Origin: Anaerolineae bacterium
GTDB lineage: Bacteria > Chloroflexota > Anaerolineae > UBA4142 > SHND01
DNA length: 64,000 nt
Assembly (NCBI GenBank): GCA_020851635.1
Contig: JADZCJ010000121.1
Location: 41,399-105,398, forward strand
Direction of reading: 5' to 3'
Made by a program: the position numbers and the translations under genes. The notes under the pieces were generated by a model. That model searched no databases, was not told where the DNA came from, and worked only from the letters and a program-made list of their open reading frames with translations. This document shows positions 1 to 8,186 of the stretch, in pieces. Within the stretch, counting starts at the first letter, position 1. Each line of letters starts with the position of its first letter.

Positions 1-660
1 CTTTCCACGCGCGCGGTGGGAGCGATCTTGATGACGCACGGGGACGACAAGGGGCTGCTGATGCCTCCTCGCATCGCGCCCATCCAGCTAGTCATCGTCC
101 CCATCTTTCGCAAAGAGAGCGAGCAGCAAGCTGTCCTCGAAGCGGCGAAACGGATTCAACGTGATTTGGACAACTATCGCGTAGAACTTGACGCCCGCGA
201 AGGGCTGACGCCCGGTTTCAAATACAACGATTGGGAAATGCGCGGCGTGCCCATTCGTCTGGAAATCGGCCCCAAAGACATCGAGAAGAATCAGGTGGTG
301 CTGGTGCGGCGCGATACGGGCGAAAAGAAATTTGTGCCCCTCGCACACCTGCTCGATGAAGTCAAGCAGATGCTCAACAACATCCACGACACGTTGTATG
401 CGCGCGCCAAAAAATTTCAGGACGACAATACCTTTATCGTGGATTCGTACGAGGAATTCAAGGAACGGACGGCGGGCGAAGGCGGCGCGGGCTTTTTGCT
501 GGCGCACTGGTGCGGCGACCGCGACTGTGAAGAAGCGATTCAAAAAGAGACCCGGGCGACCCTCCGCGTGATTCCCTTTGACCGGGTCAAAGAGACCGGG
601 AAATGTGTTCGCTGCGGTAACGCCAGCGAGGGTCGCGTCGTCTTTGCCAAAGCGTACTAG
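1..660 (+). CDS. proS: Prolyl-tRNA synthetase, C-terminal part (runs off left edge)
   Basis: C-terminal 219 residues of prolyl-tRNA synthetase, the cytoplasmic enzyme that charges tRNA-Pro. The frame is open from base 1, so the catalytic N-terminal part lies outside the window. Visible are the end of the class II core (GDDKGLLMPPRIAP), the anticodon-binding domain starting near VIVPIFRKE, and a C-terminal domain with cysteine pairs (WCGDRDC, CVRCG) ending in FAKAY. That ending and the added cysteine domain are typical of the ProS type 3 (archaeal/eukaryote-like) form of about 480 residues. The identification is secure; the type assignment is from family knowledge. Confidence 0.95.
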   Translation, partial: LSTRAVGAILMTHGDDKGLLMPPRIAPIQLVIVPIFRKESEQQAVLEAAKRIQRDLDNYRVELDAREGLTPGFKYNDWEMRGVPIRLEIGPKDIEKNQVVLVRRDTGEKKFVPLAHLLDEVKQMLNNIHDTLYARAKKFQDDNTFIVDSYEEFKERTAGEGGAGFLLAHWCGDRDCEEAIQKETRATLRVIPFDRVKETGKCVRCGNASEGRVVFAKAY

Positions 661-740
661 ATTTCTGATTGGTGATTTTTGATTGCTGATTTATCAGTTG
701 TTTCGATGAATCAGCAATCATCAATCCTCAACCAACAACC

Positions 741-803
741 AACAATCAACAATCAACAATCAACAATCAACAATCAACAATCAACAATCAACAATCAACA
801 ATC
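741..803. repeat. Perfect heptanucleotide tandem repeat, (AACAATC)9
   Basis: Nine uninterrupted copies of AACAATC fill bases 741-803 and end five bases before the ATG of the methyltransferase gene. The sequence before it (about 664-740) is related low-complexity DNA built from GATT/AATC words. No Shine-Dalgarno sequence is visible between the repeat and the start codon. A change in copy number would alter the spacing of upstream signals, so this is a candidate contingency locus; that role is inference. Confidence 0.95.
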
Positions 804-808
804 CATCC

Positions 809-1594
809 ATGCATTACCACGAACTCGAAGCTTCCATCTATGACAAGGTCTATGCAGGGACGACCGAGGACATTCCTTTTTGGACCGGGTTTGCGCGCGA
901 GACGTGCGGCAATGATGGACACGCGCTCGAACTCGCCTGCGGCACCCTGCGCGTGCTCTTGCCCGTCGCCGAAGCGGGCACGCGCGTCACGGGCATTGAC
1001 GAATCCCCATACATGCTCGACCTCGCCAACAAAAAACTCGCTGCCGCGTCTTGTGCCGCCCGCGAACGCGTCACGCTGCTGCAGGGCGACATGCGTTCGT
1101 TCGACCTGCCCGAACGGTTCAATCTCATCTATGTCCCGTTCAACTCTTTTGGGCTGCTCCTCACCGTCGAGGACCAGCTCGCCGCGCTCGCGTCCGTAAA
1201 AAAGCATCTTGCGCTGGGCGGATTGTTTGCGTTCGTTGTGTTTTTTCCCGATGTGGAACGTTTGCACGGTCCCGACCTGTCGCGCTGGCAGTTGGAAATG
1301 GACCACTCGTTCGGCGACGGCTCGCGCATCCAGCGCGACCTCGTCCGCGAGGTAGACACACGCTCCCAGATCACATCCATTCAATGGCGCAACAAAGAGT
1401 ATCAGGATCAGGTTCTCGTGCGCGAGTGGATCACGGACTTGAAACTGACGTACTTTTGGCCGCGCGAAATCGAGCACCTCATGACGCGCGCCGGGTTCCA
1501 AATCGTTCACTATTGGGGTGACTTGCAGCGCACGGATTTCTATTCCATGTCCGAAACATGGAAACAGATCGTCGTCGCACGCGCAAACGCATAA
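809..1594 (+). CDS. SAM-dependent class I methyltransferase
   Basis: A 261-residue protein with a Rossmann-type methyltransferase core. Motif I is LELACGTLRVLLPVAEAG (about residues 33-50), followed by the acidic residue at the end of beta 2 (TGIDESPYML) and a motif IV-like stretch (FNLIYVPFNSFGLL). Most relatives have GCGTGR in motif I; here the usual third glycine is leucine (ACGTLR), which is odd but leaves the fold readable. The substrate cannot be deduced. The start ATG has no clear ribosome binding site and directly follows the heptamer repeat. It is transcribed in the same direction as the EamA gene 63 bases downstream. Confidence 0.85.
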   Translation: MHYHELEASIYDKVYAGTTEDIPFWTGFARETCGNDGHALELACGTLRVLLPVAEAGTRVTGIDESPYMLDLANKKLAAASCAARERVTLLQGDMRSFDLPERFNLIYVPFNSFGLLLTVEDQLAALASVKKHLALGGLFAFVVFFPDVERLHGPDLSRWQLEMDHSFGDGSRIQRDLVREVDTRSQITSIQWRNKEYQDQVLVREWITDLKLTYFWPREIEHLMTRAGFQIVHYWGDLQRTDFYSMSETWKQIVVARANA

Positions 1595-1657
1595 ATTTCT
1601 TGCGCCCGGCAATTCGCGCCCGGCGATTCATGATGGGGCACGAATAAGCACATTCGC

Positions 1658-2608
1658 ATGGCTGAAAAACCAACTCTGATCGAGCCGCGCGCCGCAACCC
1701 GACCCGCGAAATTCCAATTTGGGACAACCGATCTGGCGCTCTTGCTCATGACGCTCATCTGGGGTCTCAACTTTGTCGTCGTCAAGACCACTTTTCTCGA
1801 ACTCGACCCTTTCACCTTTCTGACGCTCCGCTTTCTCTTTGCCAGCATCTTTTTTCTGGTGGTCGTCTATCTCGTCCAAAAGGGTTTTCACATCCCCCGC
1901 CGCGCCTGGGTCCAAGTCCTGCTTCTCGGGGTCGTCGGCACCTCGCTCTATCAGCCATTGTTCATGGCAGGTCTCTCGTTGAGTCAGGCCTCTACCAGCG
2001 CACTCATTCTCGCCACCACCCCTGCGTTTGTCGTGCTGCTCAACCGCATCATCAGCCGCGAACGTTTTGCCGCGCGCGGTTGGCTCGGTCTGCTCTTTTC
2101 TTTTTCCGGTCTCGCGCTCATTATTCTTTCGGGCGGCGATTTCGCCCTCCACTCGCGCGCATTGTGGGGCGACGCCCTCGTGCTGACCGCGACCATTTGT
2201 TGGTCGTTCTATTCAGTCCTTTCGGCGCCCTTGTTGAGACGATACTCGGCATTGTCGGTCGCCGCGCTCTCGACCATCATGGGCACCGTTCCTTTGTTGT
2301 TCATTACCGCCCCTGCGGTCGCGGCACAGAACTGGGCACAGGTGACGACAAGCGGCTGGCTGGGCGTGCTCTATTCCTCTGTCCTGGCGATTGGAATTGC
2401 ATATATACTGTGGAACTATGGCGTCAAACGGATCGGCAGCGCGCACACCGCAATCTATAATAATCTCACGCCGGTCATTGCCACCTTTGGGGCAGCGATC
2501 TTTTTGGGCGAGCCGCTGACCGTTTTCAAAATCGTCGGCGCCGTCATTATCTTTGCCGGTTTATATCTCGCCCGCACGGCAAATATCGTCATGGAACCGG
2601 AAGGATGA
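1658..2608 (+). CDS. EamA/DMT-family transporter
   Basis: A 316-residue integral membrane protein of the drug/metabolite transporter superfamily. About ten hydrophobic segments are visible, arranged as two EamA repeats: the first opens with LLMTLIWGLNFVVVKTTF, and the second with ALVLTATICWSFYSVLSAPLL. The C-terminal half carries the usual GVKRIGSAHTAIYNNLTPV and FLGEPLT stretches. Such proteins export or import small metabolites across the cytoplasmic membrane; the substrate is unknown. The length matches the family (about 290-320 residues). It lies between the methyltransferase and pfkA on the same strand, with a 136-base gap before pfkA. Confidence 0.9.
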   Translation: MAEKPTLIEPRAATRPAKFQFGTTDLALLLMTLIWGLNFVVVKTTFLELDPFTFLTLRFLFASIFFLVVVYLVQKGFHIPRRAWVQVLLLGVVGTSLYQPLFMAGLSLSQASTSALILATTPAFVVLLNRIISRERFAARGWLGLLFSFSGLALIILSGGDFALHSRALWGDALVLTATICWSFYSVLSAPLLRRYSALSVAALSTIMGTVPLLFITAPAVAAQNWAQVTTSGWLGVLYSSVLAIGIAYILWNYGVKRIGSAHTAIYNNLTPVIATFGAAIFLGEPLTVFKIVGAVIIFAGLYLARTANIVMEPEG

Positions 2609-2744
2609 ATCGCGTTCAACTCGCCATTTTTCATACCAATATCGGCGAAGTGATACAAGCATATCTTGCGACCCATGCTCCGCTTCCGCCTCCGGAGATG
2701 GGGCGCTGGCAGGGGATTTACTGACGGTATTTGGAGAAATGAGA

Positions 2745-3854
2745 ATGGCAAACACTCTTATCAACCGAATTGGGCTCAGCACGGGCGGCGGCGACGCCCC
2801 CGGTCTGAATGCTGTCATCCGCGCGGCAACGCTGGCGGCGCTCAATCGTGGTTGGCAGGTCGTCGGCATCCGCGATGGTTTTAACGGGCTGCTCTTGCCC
2901 GACGATTACCCCGACAACGGATTGATGAAACTAAGTCGGCGCACGGTGCGCGGGATTACGCATCTCGGCGGCACGATTTTGGGCACGACCAATCGCGGCA
3001 ACCCGTGCAAATATCCGATCTCTCAACCCGACGGCACGGTGATCGAGGTGGACCGCACCGGCGAATTGGTCGAGCTTTTTCGCCAAGCTCAGATTGACGC
3101 GCTCATTACCATCGGCGGAGATGGCTCGATGGCGATCGCCAAAGCATTGTGGGAAAAAGGGCTGAACGTGGTCGGCGTGCCCAAGACGATTGACAACGAT
3201 TTGGACTCTACCGAAGCGACGTTTGGGTTTGATACCGCCGTGGCATTTGCGACCGAATGTCTGGACCGTTTGCACACCACAGCTGCCTCGCACAATCGCG
3301 TCATCGTGGTCGAGGTGATGGGGCGTTATGCGGGATGGATTGCCCTCCATGCGGGGATCGCGGGCTCGGCGGATGCAATCCTGATTCCCGAGATTCCGTA
3401 CGACCTGGACCGGGTTGCGCAGAAAATCAATGAACGGGAGGGGAGCGGCAGGAAATTCTCGCTCGTCGTCGCCGCCGAAGGCGCAAAACCTTTGCACGGC
3501 GAGGTGTCTGTGATTGGCAAAGAAGTGGGGCGCGCCGAACGTCTTGGCGGCATTGGCGACAAGATCGCCGAAGAGCTCCAGCCCATGACCGGCAAAGAAA
3601 CGCGCGTCGTCGTCCTCGGGCATCTTTTGCGCGGCGGCACACCCACCGCGCAGGACCGCTTGCTCGGATTGCGCTTTGGCGCCGCAGCCGTCCGCGCGCT
3701 CGCCGAGGGGCAAAACGGTGTTATGGTCGCGCTCGACCCGCCCTCTGTAAATTACGTCCCGCTCGAACGCGCCACGCGGCGCATGAAGACGGTGCCTTTG
3801 GATTCAGACACGCTCCAGACCGGACGCGATCTGGGCATCTGTTTTGGAGATTGA
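2745..3854 (+). CDS. pfkA: 6-phosphofructokinase, group III type
   Basis: A 369-residue phosphofructokinase that phosphorylates fructose 6-phosphate to fructose 1,6-bisphosphate in glycolysis. Visible motifs are the N-terminal STGGGDAPGLNAVIR, the nucleotide site GGDGSMAIA, the catalytic PKTIDNDLDSTE and the sugar-phosphate site VEVMGRYAGWIALHA. The glycine in GGDG points to ATP rather than pyrophosphate as donor, while the lysine in PKTIDND is the group III residue. ATG 2745 is preferred because GGAG (2733-2736) sits at proper distance; ATG 2739 is too close, and a longer open frame upstream is not family-like. It overlaps the next gene by one base. Confidence 0.95.
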   Translation: MANTLINRIGLSTGGGDAPGLNAVIRAATLAALNRGWQVVGIRDGFNGLLLPDDYPDNGLMKLSRRTVRGITHLGGTILGTTNRGNPCKYPISQPDGTVIEVDRTGELVELFRQAQIDALITIGGDGSMAIAKALWEKGLNVVGVPKTIDNDLDSTEATFGFDTAVAFATECLDRLHTTAASHNRVIVVEVMGRYAGWIALHAGIAGSADAILIPEIPYDLDRVAQKINEREGSGRKFSLVVAAEGAKPLHGEVSVIGKEVGRAERLGGIGDKIAEELQPMTGKETRVVVLGHLLRGGTPTAQDRLLGLRFGAAAVRALAEGQNGVMVALDPPSVNYVPLERATRRMKTVPLDSDTLQTGRDLGICFGD

Positions 3855-4585
3855 TGTCGCCTGACAAGACACCACCACCGCCGTCGTGGCTCGACCTGAT
3901 CCTCTATCTGGTCGTTGGTATGGGCGGTTTTTTTGGCGCGTCCCTGTTGGTGGGGCGGATTGTCAACACCGATGTTGTCACCCTGCCCATCAGCATCCTC
4001 GCCTATGTGCTCAACTTGATCTTTTTTGCGGGCAGTGTTTTGGTATTGGGCGTCGCGCGCGGCAAGCTGAGTTTACGCGAGATCGGGTTCATACCCCCGC
4101 GCATCGAATGGAAATGGTTTTTTGGCGCAATCGCCATTTCGCTCGCGCTGCTCCCCCTGCGTGGTCTTGTCGGCGTCGCAGTCCAATATCTCGCGGGCGG
4201 CAATATGGAGGGTCTGCAAGGGCGCATGGATGTGATTGCGCCCGACGGGTTCACCTGGCTCGGTTTTTTTGTCACGCTTTTGGGCGCGGGCATCCTGGCG
4301 CCCATTTCCGAAGAATTGTTTTTTCGCGGCGCCATCTTTACGTGGTTTCGCGGGCGTTATAGTTTTTCCATCGCCATGTTTGCCAGTTCGCTGTTGTTTG
4401 GATTGGGTCACTTTGACACGGTGGGCGTCGTCGCCTCCAGTTTTGTGCTTGCGCTCGTCGCCGCCTATGTTTTTGAAAAAAGCAAGACGCTCTGGGCGCC
4501 CATTCTCATGCACATTACCACCAATTCGGTGGCGATCCTCTTCATCTATGCGGCGCTCGCCTTTGCGCCCGACCTGGTAAAGTAA
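3854..4585 (+). CDS. CPBP-family intramembrane glutamic endopeptidase
   Basis: A 243-residue membrane protein of the CPBP (CAAX protease/bacteriocin-processing) family. The catalytic signatures are all present: EELFFR (motif 1, EExxxR), FGLGHF (motif 2 histidine) and MHITTNS (motif 4 His/Asn). Several hydrophobic helices surround them, placing the active site in the membrane. Bacterial members cleave unknown membrane substrates or act in bacteriocin self-immunity; the substrate here cannot be inferred. The start ATG at 3854 overlaps the pfkA stop (TGATG), suggesting translational coupling; a TTG one codon earlier is an alternative. The next gene begins four bases after its stop. Confidence 0.9.
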   Translation: MSPDKTPPPPSWLDLILYLVVGMGGFFGASLLVGRIVNTDVVTLPISILAYVLNLIFFAGSVLVLGVARGKLSLREIGFIPPRIEWKWFFGAIAISLALLPLRGLVGVAVQYLAGGNMEGLQGRMDVIAPDGFTWLGFFVTLLGAGILAPISEELFFRGAIFTWFRGRYSFSIAMFASSLLFGLGHFDTVGVVASSFVLALVAAYVFEKSKTLWAPILMHITTNSVAILFIYAALAFAPDLVK

Positions 4586-4589
4586 ATTC

Positions 4590-5519
4590 GTGTCCTTGTT
4601 GTCAACATTCCTCACGACACTTTTTACGATTGTCGTCCCCATTTTTGTCGTCGCCGCCGTCGCGTTTTTATTGTCCCGGCGCGGCATCATTACCGAACAG
4701 CGCCCCCTCGCCAGAGTGTCGCTCTATTTTTTTAGCCCCGCGCTCGCGTTTCAATCTCTCTCCAATTCAACCATCAACACAACCGACGTGGTCTCGATCG
4801 TCCTCTTTGTGTTTTTGATGGCGCTCATTGTGGGCGCGCTGTGTCTGGGGTTTGTGCGCGCGCTGAAATTCGACCGGCTGTTGACGAGCGCGTTTCTGCT
4901 GAGCATCCTGTTTGTGAATGCGGGCAATTACGGCATCCCGTTCGTGCAGTTTGCATTCGGCTCTGAAGGCGTCGCCCGCGCCGCGATCTATTTCACTGCC
5001 AATTCGGTCCTTGCCAACACGCTCGCCGTGTCTATCGCGACCGCCGGGCATTCGAACATGCGCCGGGCATTGGTGACGGCGGTGAAAATGCCGTTGGCGT
5101 ATGCGGCGCTGGCAGGACTCGTCTTTAATACAATGGGCTGGAGTCTGCCTCTGCCGCTTGCGCGAGCGATCCAGCTTGCCGCCGCCGCCGCCCTGCCCGT
5201 CATGCTGGTCAATTTGGGACTGGAGTTGGCGCGCGCCAGGTTGCGGGACTATGATGCAAATGTGTTTATGGCGGTGGGGATCAAACTGCTGGTCACGCCG
5301 TTGATTGCGCTGGGACTCGCCGCCGTGATGGGCATGACCGGTTTGACGCGCTCGGTCTCGGTCATTGAGGCGGCGATGCCGACTGCCGTAATGGCGTCGC
5401 TGATCGCCACCGAATTTCAAGCGCGTTCCGATTTTGTGACCAGTGTGGTCTTTGTCTCGACGCTCGGCAGCACCATCACGCTGACTCTGCTGCTCATCTT
5501 TTTGGGCTATGCGCCCTGA
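4590..5519 (+). CDS. AEC-family (auxin efflux carrier-like) permease
   Basis: A 309-residue membrane protein with about ten hydrophobic segments and the family hallmark asparagine/glycine region FVNAGNYGIPFVQFAFG, followed by the central stretch VMLVNLGLELARARL and the C-terminal VIEAAMPTAVMASLIATEF. These match bacterial AEC carriers, which transport carboxylates such as malate or other anions; the substrate is not predictable. The start codon is GTG at 4590, four bases after the CPBP gene. The stop overlaps closely with the next gene, which begins five bases later, so pfkA, CPBP, AEC and the Cas4-like gene are probably one transcript. Confidence 0.88.
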   Translation: MSLLSTFLTTLFTIVVPIFVVAAVAFLLSRRGIITEQRPLARVSLYFFSPALAFQSLSNSTINTTDVVSIVLFVFLMALIVGALCLGFVRALKFDRLLTSAFLLSILFVNAGNYGIPFVQFAFGSEGVARAAIYFTANSVLANTLAVSIATAGHSNMRRALVTAVKMPLAYAALAGLVFNTMGWSLPLPLARAIQLAAAAALPVMLVNLGLELARARLRDYDANVFMAVGIKLLVTPLIALGLAAVMGMTGLTRSVSVIEAAMPTAVMASLIATEFQARSDFVTSVVFVSTLGSTITLTLLLIFLGYAP

Positions 5520-5524
5520 ACCCG

Positions 5525-6055
5525 ATGGAAATCGTTCTTGTGCTCATCCTTTTTTTCGCGCTCGTCGCGGCTTTTTATCTGCGGCGCACGGGACGCGCCG
5601 TCAAGGCGCGGGCGGGACTGCCCATTGCCGCGCGCGTCGTCTATTCAGACACGGGCGCATGGCAGCGCGTCGAGAAACCGCTCTTTTCTCGCAAATATCG
5701 GCTGACGGGCAAACCCGACTATATCGTCCGGGATGAATCGGGCGCGCTGATTCCCATCGAGGTCAAACCCACGCGCACCGCATCCGAACCACGCGCGTCG
5801 GACACGATGCAGTTGATGGCGTATGGGGTTTTGGTGGAACAGGAATTTGGCGCGCGACCCACATACGGTCTGCTCAAATATCGCGACCATGTCTTTCAGA
5901 TTGATTTCACCGACGACCTGCGCGCCGAATTTTTCGAGACCCTTCAAGACATGCGGGCATACCGTCGCGCAGCAAATGTCCCCCGTAGTCACGACGACCC
6001 GGCGCGCTGCCGGCACTGCGGCTATCGCGAGGAATGCAGTGAGCGTTTGATATGA
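5525..6055 (+). CDS. Membrane-anchored Cas4/Dna2-like PD-(D/E)XK nuclease
   Basis: A 176-residue protein combining one N-terminal hydrophobic helix (residues 1-20, MEIVLVLILFFALVAAFYLR) with a Cas4-type nuclease core: GKPDYIV (metal-binding aspartate), PIEVKP (ExK), QLMAYGVLVEQ (QxxxY helix) and a C-terminal iron-sulfur-type cluster CRHCGYREEC. Only three cysteines are visible; Cas4 proteins have four, the first near the N-terminus, and none is found there. No cas genes or CRISPR repeats exist in the window, so this is an orphan member, perhaps acting on DNA at the membrane. It ends at a bidirectional terminator. Confidence 0.82.
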   Translation: MEIVLVLILFFALVAAFYLRRTGRAVKARAGLPIAARVVYSDTGAWQRVEKPLFSRKYRLTGKPDYIVRDESGALIPIEVKPTRTASEPRASDTMQLMAYGVLVEQEFGARPTYGLLKYRDHVFQIDFTDDLRAEFFETLQDMRAYRRAANVPRSHDDPARCRHCGYREECSERLI

Positions 6056-6083
6056 AAAATGGCATGCCTGGCATGCCATTTTT
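6055..6083. terminator. Bidirectional rho-independent terminator
   Basis: The palindrome AAAAATGGCATGCC / GGCATGCCATTTTT lies between the converging Cas4-like gene and the SDR gene. The perfect arms flanked by A and T tracts would give a terminator hairpin on either strand. Confidence 0.88.
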
Positions 6084-6089
6084 TATAGC

Positions 6090-6797
6090 TTAATTTGTTC
6101 CAAATACCGGAATCCGCGCTCCCGTAATCGCCCCCCCCTGGTCCGAACACAAAAATAACAGCGTCGCCGCGACATCTTCGGGATGCACCCAGCCCGTCAG
6201 TTTGTTAGGCTGTTTGGCGCGCTCGGCGGGCGTGTCGAGCGCGCGAATCAATACCACGTTCGCCGTAATTCCTTTGTCCTTGACTTCTTGCGCGACCGCA
6301 AGCGTCATGGTTTCGAGCGCCGCTTTGGCGGTGACATACGCGACGGCATTGGCAGGCGGAGTCCGGGTGATGCCCGAAGAAATCGTGATGATGCGCCCCC
6401 AGCCATTTGTCTCCAAAAGCGGCAAAAATGCCTTGATCGAATGTGCTGCCGTCCGCAAATTCACATTCAGCATCGAGTCCCAGGTTTCGGCGCTCGTGTC
6501 CTTGAGGGTCCCGCCCTTATAGGCGCCCGCAATGTGCAAAAGGATATCGGCGCGCCCAAACCTGCCCAGCACCATCTCTGCCAACGCCTGCATCTCGCTT
6601 TCGTCGAGTGCATTGGAGACGCGCGTAATCACGCGCGTGTCGCGAAAACCCAATTCTTTTTGCAGCGCATCCAACCCTTCCTGGTGTTCGCTGACGAGGA
6701 CCAGTCTGGCGCCTTGATGGGCGAATGCTTTGGCGGTCGCATGTCCAAGCTGTCCGGTGGCGCCGATAATGATTGCAACTTTGTCGGTAAGAGGCAT
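6090..6797 (-). CDS. SDR-family oxidoreductase
   Basis: A 235-residue short-chain dehydrogenase/reductase. The cofactor motif is IIGATGQLGHATAKAF near the N-terminus, then LLHIAGAYKGG (NAG-like motif), the catalytic serine in ITISSGITR and the Tyr-Lys pair in AYVTAKAAL. The length is typical for classical SDRs, and the ATG at 6797 leaves only four residues before the first beta strand; upstream in-frame TTG starts would add an unlikely tail. The C-terminus (HPEDVAATLLFLCSDQGGAITGARIPVFG) is family-typical. It is the last gene behind opcA, 115 bases downstream; the substrate is unknown. Confidence 0.9.
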   Translation of the reverse strand: MPLTDKVAIIIGATGQLGHATAKAFAHQGARLVLVSEHQEGLDALQKELGFRDTRVITRVSNALDESEMQALAEMVLGRFGRADILLHIAGAYKGGTLKDTSAETWDSMLNVNLRTAAHSIKAFLPLLETNGWGRIITISSGITRTPPANAVAYVTAKAALETMTLAVAQEVKDKGITANVVLIRALDTPAERAKQPNKLTGWVHPEDVAATLLFLCSDQGGAITGARIPVFGTN

Positions 6798-6912
6798 GAT
6801 TAGATTCGTGATGGTTGATTCTCGATCAGACCCTGAATTACGCGCACAAGATTGACATTGGGGGGCGAATTGACAAACAGCGATGCGCGAATTGGGGTCT
6901 GCAATCGGCAAT

Positions 6913-8100
6913 TCAAGTCATCGGGGCAACCAGCGCCTCGATCACATCCAGCGCGCGGTGATAATTTCTGTCGTGACGCGGCGCGTCGAGTTCCGAAGTG
7001 AGGACCGCGCTCTCGTGCGGCACATTCAGGACCAAACACCGTTCGCTGAAACGATTCAACGTCAATTCCTTGATATCCACAAATCCGCCGACGGCGCGGG
7101 CCGCTTGAAAAACCGCTTCGGGCAAATCGTCCTGCGTTTCGATACGCACGCCCGTTATTTCACCGGGCAAACAATCTTGCTGCTCGCGCACCTGGATATC
7201 AAATTGGATTTCGCGCGGGGCGCGCCCCTTTGGTTCCAGTCGTTCAAAACGCGCCATGCGCCGCATCCCCTGGCGCTCGTACGACCCGCGCACTACGCGC
7301 CAGCCGAGCGCACCGGCGAACCACGCCATAAAAAGGATCGGCGCGCTTTGGTTTCCGTTCAGCCCTATGGAGAAATCAAGCTGGACCCGCGCGATCGTGT
7401 CGAGATACTGCATGTTGGCCGGGTCATCAAAAAACTGGGCGACAAATTCGCGCCAGGGGCGAATCCGCTGCCAGTTGACATCGCCGAACGAAACCTTTGG
7501 AAAATTTCTGCGAAGGCGCGCCAGCGTGCTGTTGATTTGTTGTGCCCGCGCCGTAAAATGCTGAGAATCAAAAAGAATCCCATCGCACTCGGGCACGAGC
7601 GCGCGAAACAGACTATCGTCCAGGTCGGGCTGTCCGCGCCAATACAACACCAGAGGCAAACCGCTAACGCGCAGCGCCAGCACCGCGCTCGGCAGCGAAT
7701 CGTATCGTTCGCCGCGCGGGTAAAAAGCAACCTCTTCGCCGACGAATCTCGGCGTCGCGCCGCGCGTGACGGTATACGACGAGATGCGCGTCTCGACCCA
7801 CGCTTCTGCCTTGGGGTCGTGCTGGGCGATCAGGATGATTCGCGCCGGATGGGACTCGACAATTTCTGCAAGCAGTTCAGTCATGTCCGTCGGGTCTTCG
7901 TTCCGGTCACACAGCACGACGAGCGTGAGCGTACAGGCGCGCAGACTCGCGGCAGTCGCGCTCTCTGCGACTTTTCCTGTGCCGGACGCGACAGGTATCC
8001 CAGCCATCGCCTCTTGCCGCAGTTTACCCAATTCATGCTCGATATTCCTGAGCGGGACCACGCGCGGCATGGGATGGAGAATGTCAGTCGGCAAAAGCAT
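6913..8100 (-). CDS. opcA: Glucose-6-phosphate dehydrogenase assembly protein OpcA
   Basis: A 395-residue homologue of OpcA, the allosteric/assembly partner of glucose-6-phosphate dehydrogenase known from cyanobacteria and actinobacteria. Family features are ATAASLRACTLTLVVLCD near the N-terminus, SHPARIILI, the central LPLVLYWRGQPDLDD, and a C-terminal region rich in beta strands. It follows zwf by 86 bases on the same strand, the normal order, which supports the assignment. An internal ATG (MPRVVPLRN, 11 codons in) is an alternative start. It probably tunes oxidative pentose phosphate flux in the cytoplasm. Confidence 0.92.
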   Translation of the reverse strand: MLLPTDILHPMPRVVPLRNIEHELGKLRQEAMAGIPVASGTGKVAESATAASLRACTLTLVVLCDRNEDPTDMTELLAEIVESHPARIILIAQHDPKAEAWVETRISSYTVTRGATPRFVGEEVAFYPRGERYDSLPSAVLALRVSGLPLVLYWRGQPDLDDSLFRALVPECDGILFDSQHFTARAQQINSTLARLRRNFPKVSFGDVNWQRIRPWREFVAQFFDDPANMQYLDTIARVQLDFSIGLNGNQSAPILFMAWFAGALGWRVVRGSYERQGMRRMARFERLEPKGRAPREIQFDIQVREQQDCLPGEITGVRIETQDDLPEAVFQAARAVGGFVDIKELTLNRFSERCLVLNVPHESAVLTSELDAPRHDRNYHRALDVIEALVAPMT

Positions 8101-8186
8101 TTTGTATTACGCCTCGGGTCCTGGACAGCTCGCTGTCGTCAAGCCCCGCAAAATCATGAACCTTGGTCCGAATTCGCAAATCATTG

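Noticed and set aside
741..803. Possible CRISPR array
   Set aside because: Units are seven bases with no spacers; it is a simple tandem repeat. No CRISPR repeats were seen anywhere despite the Cas4-like gene.
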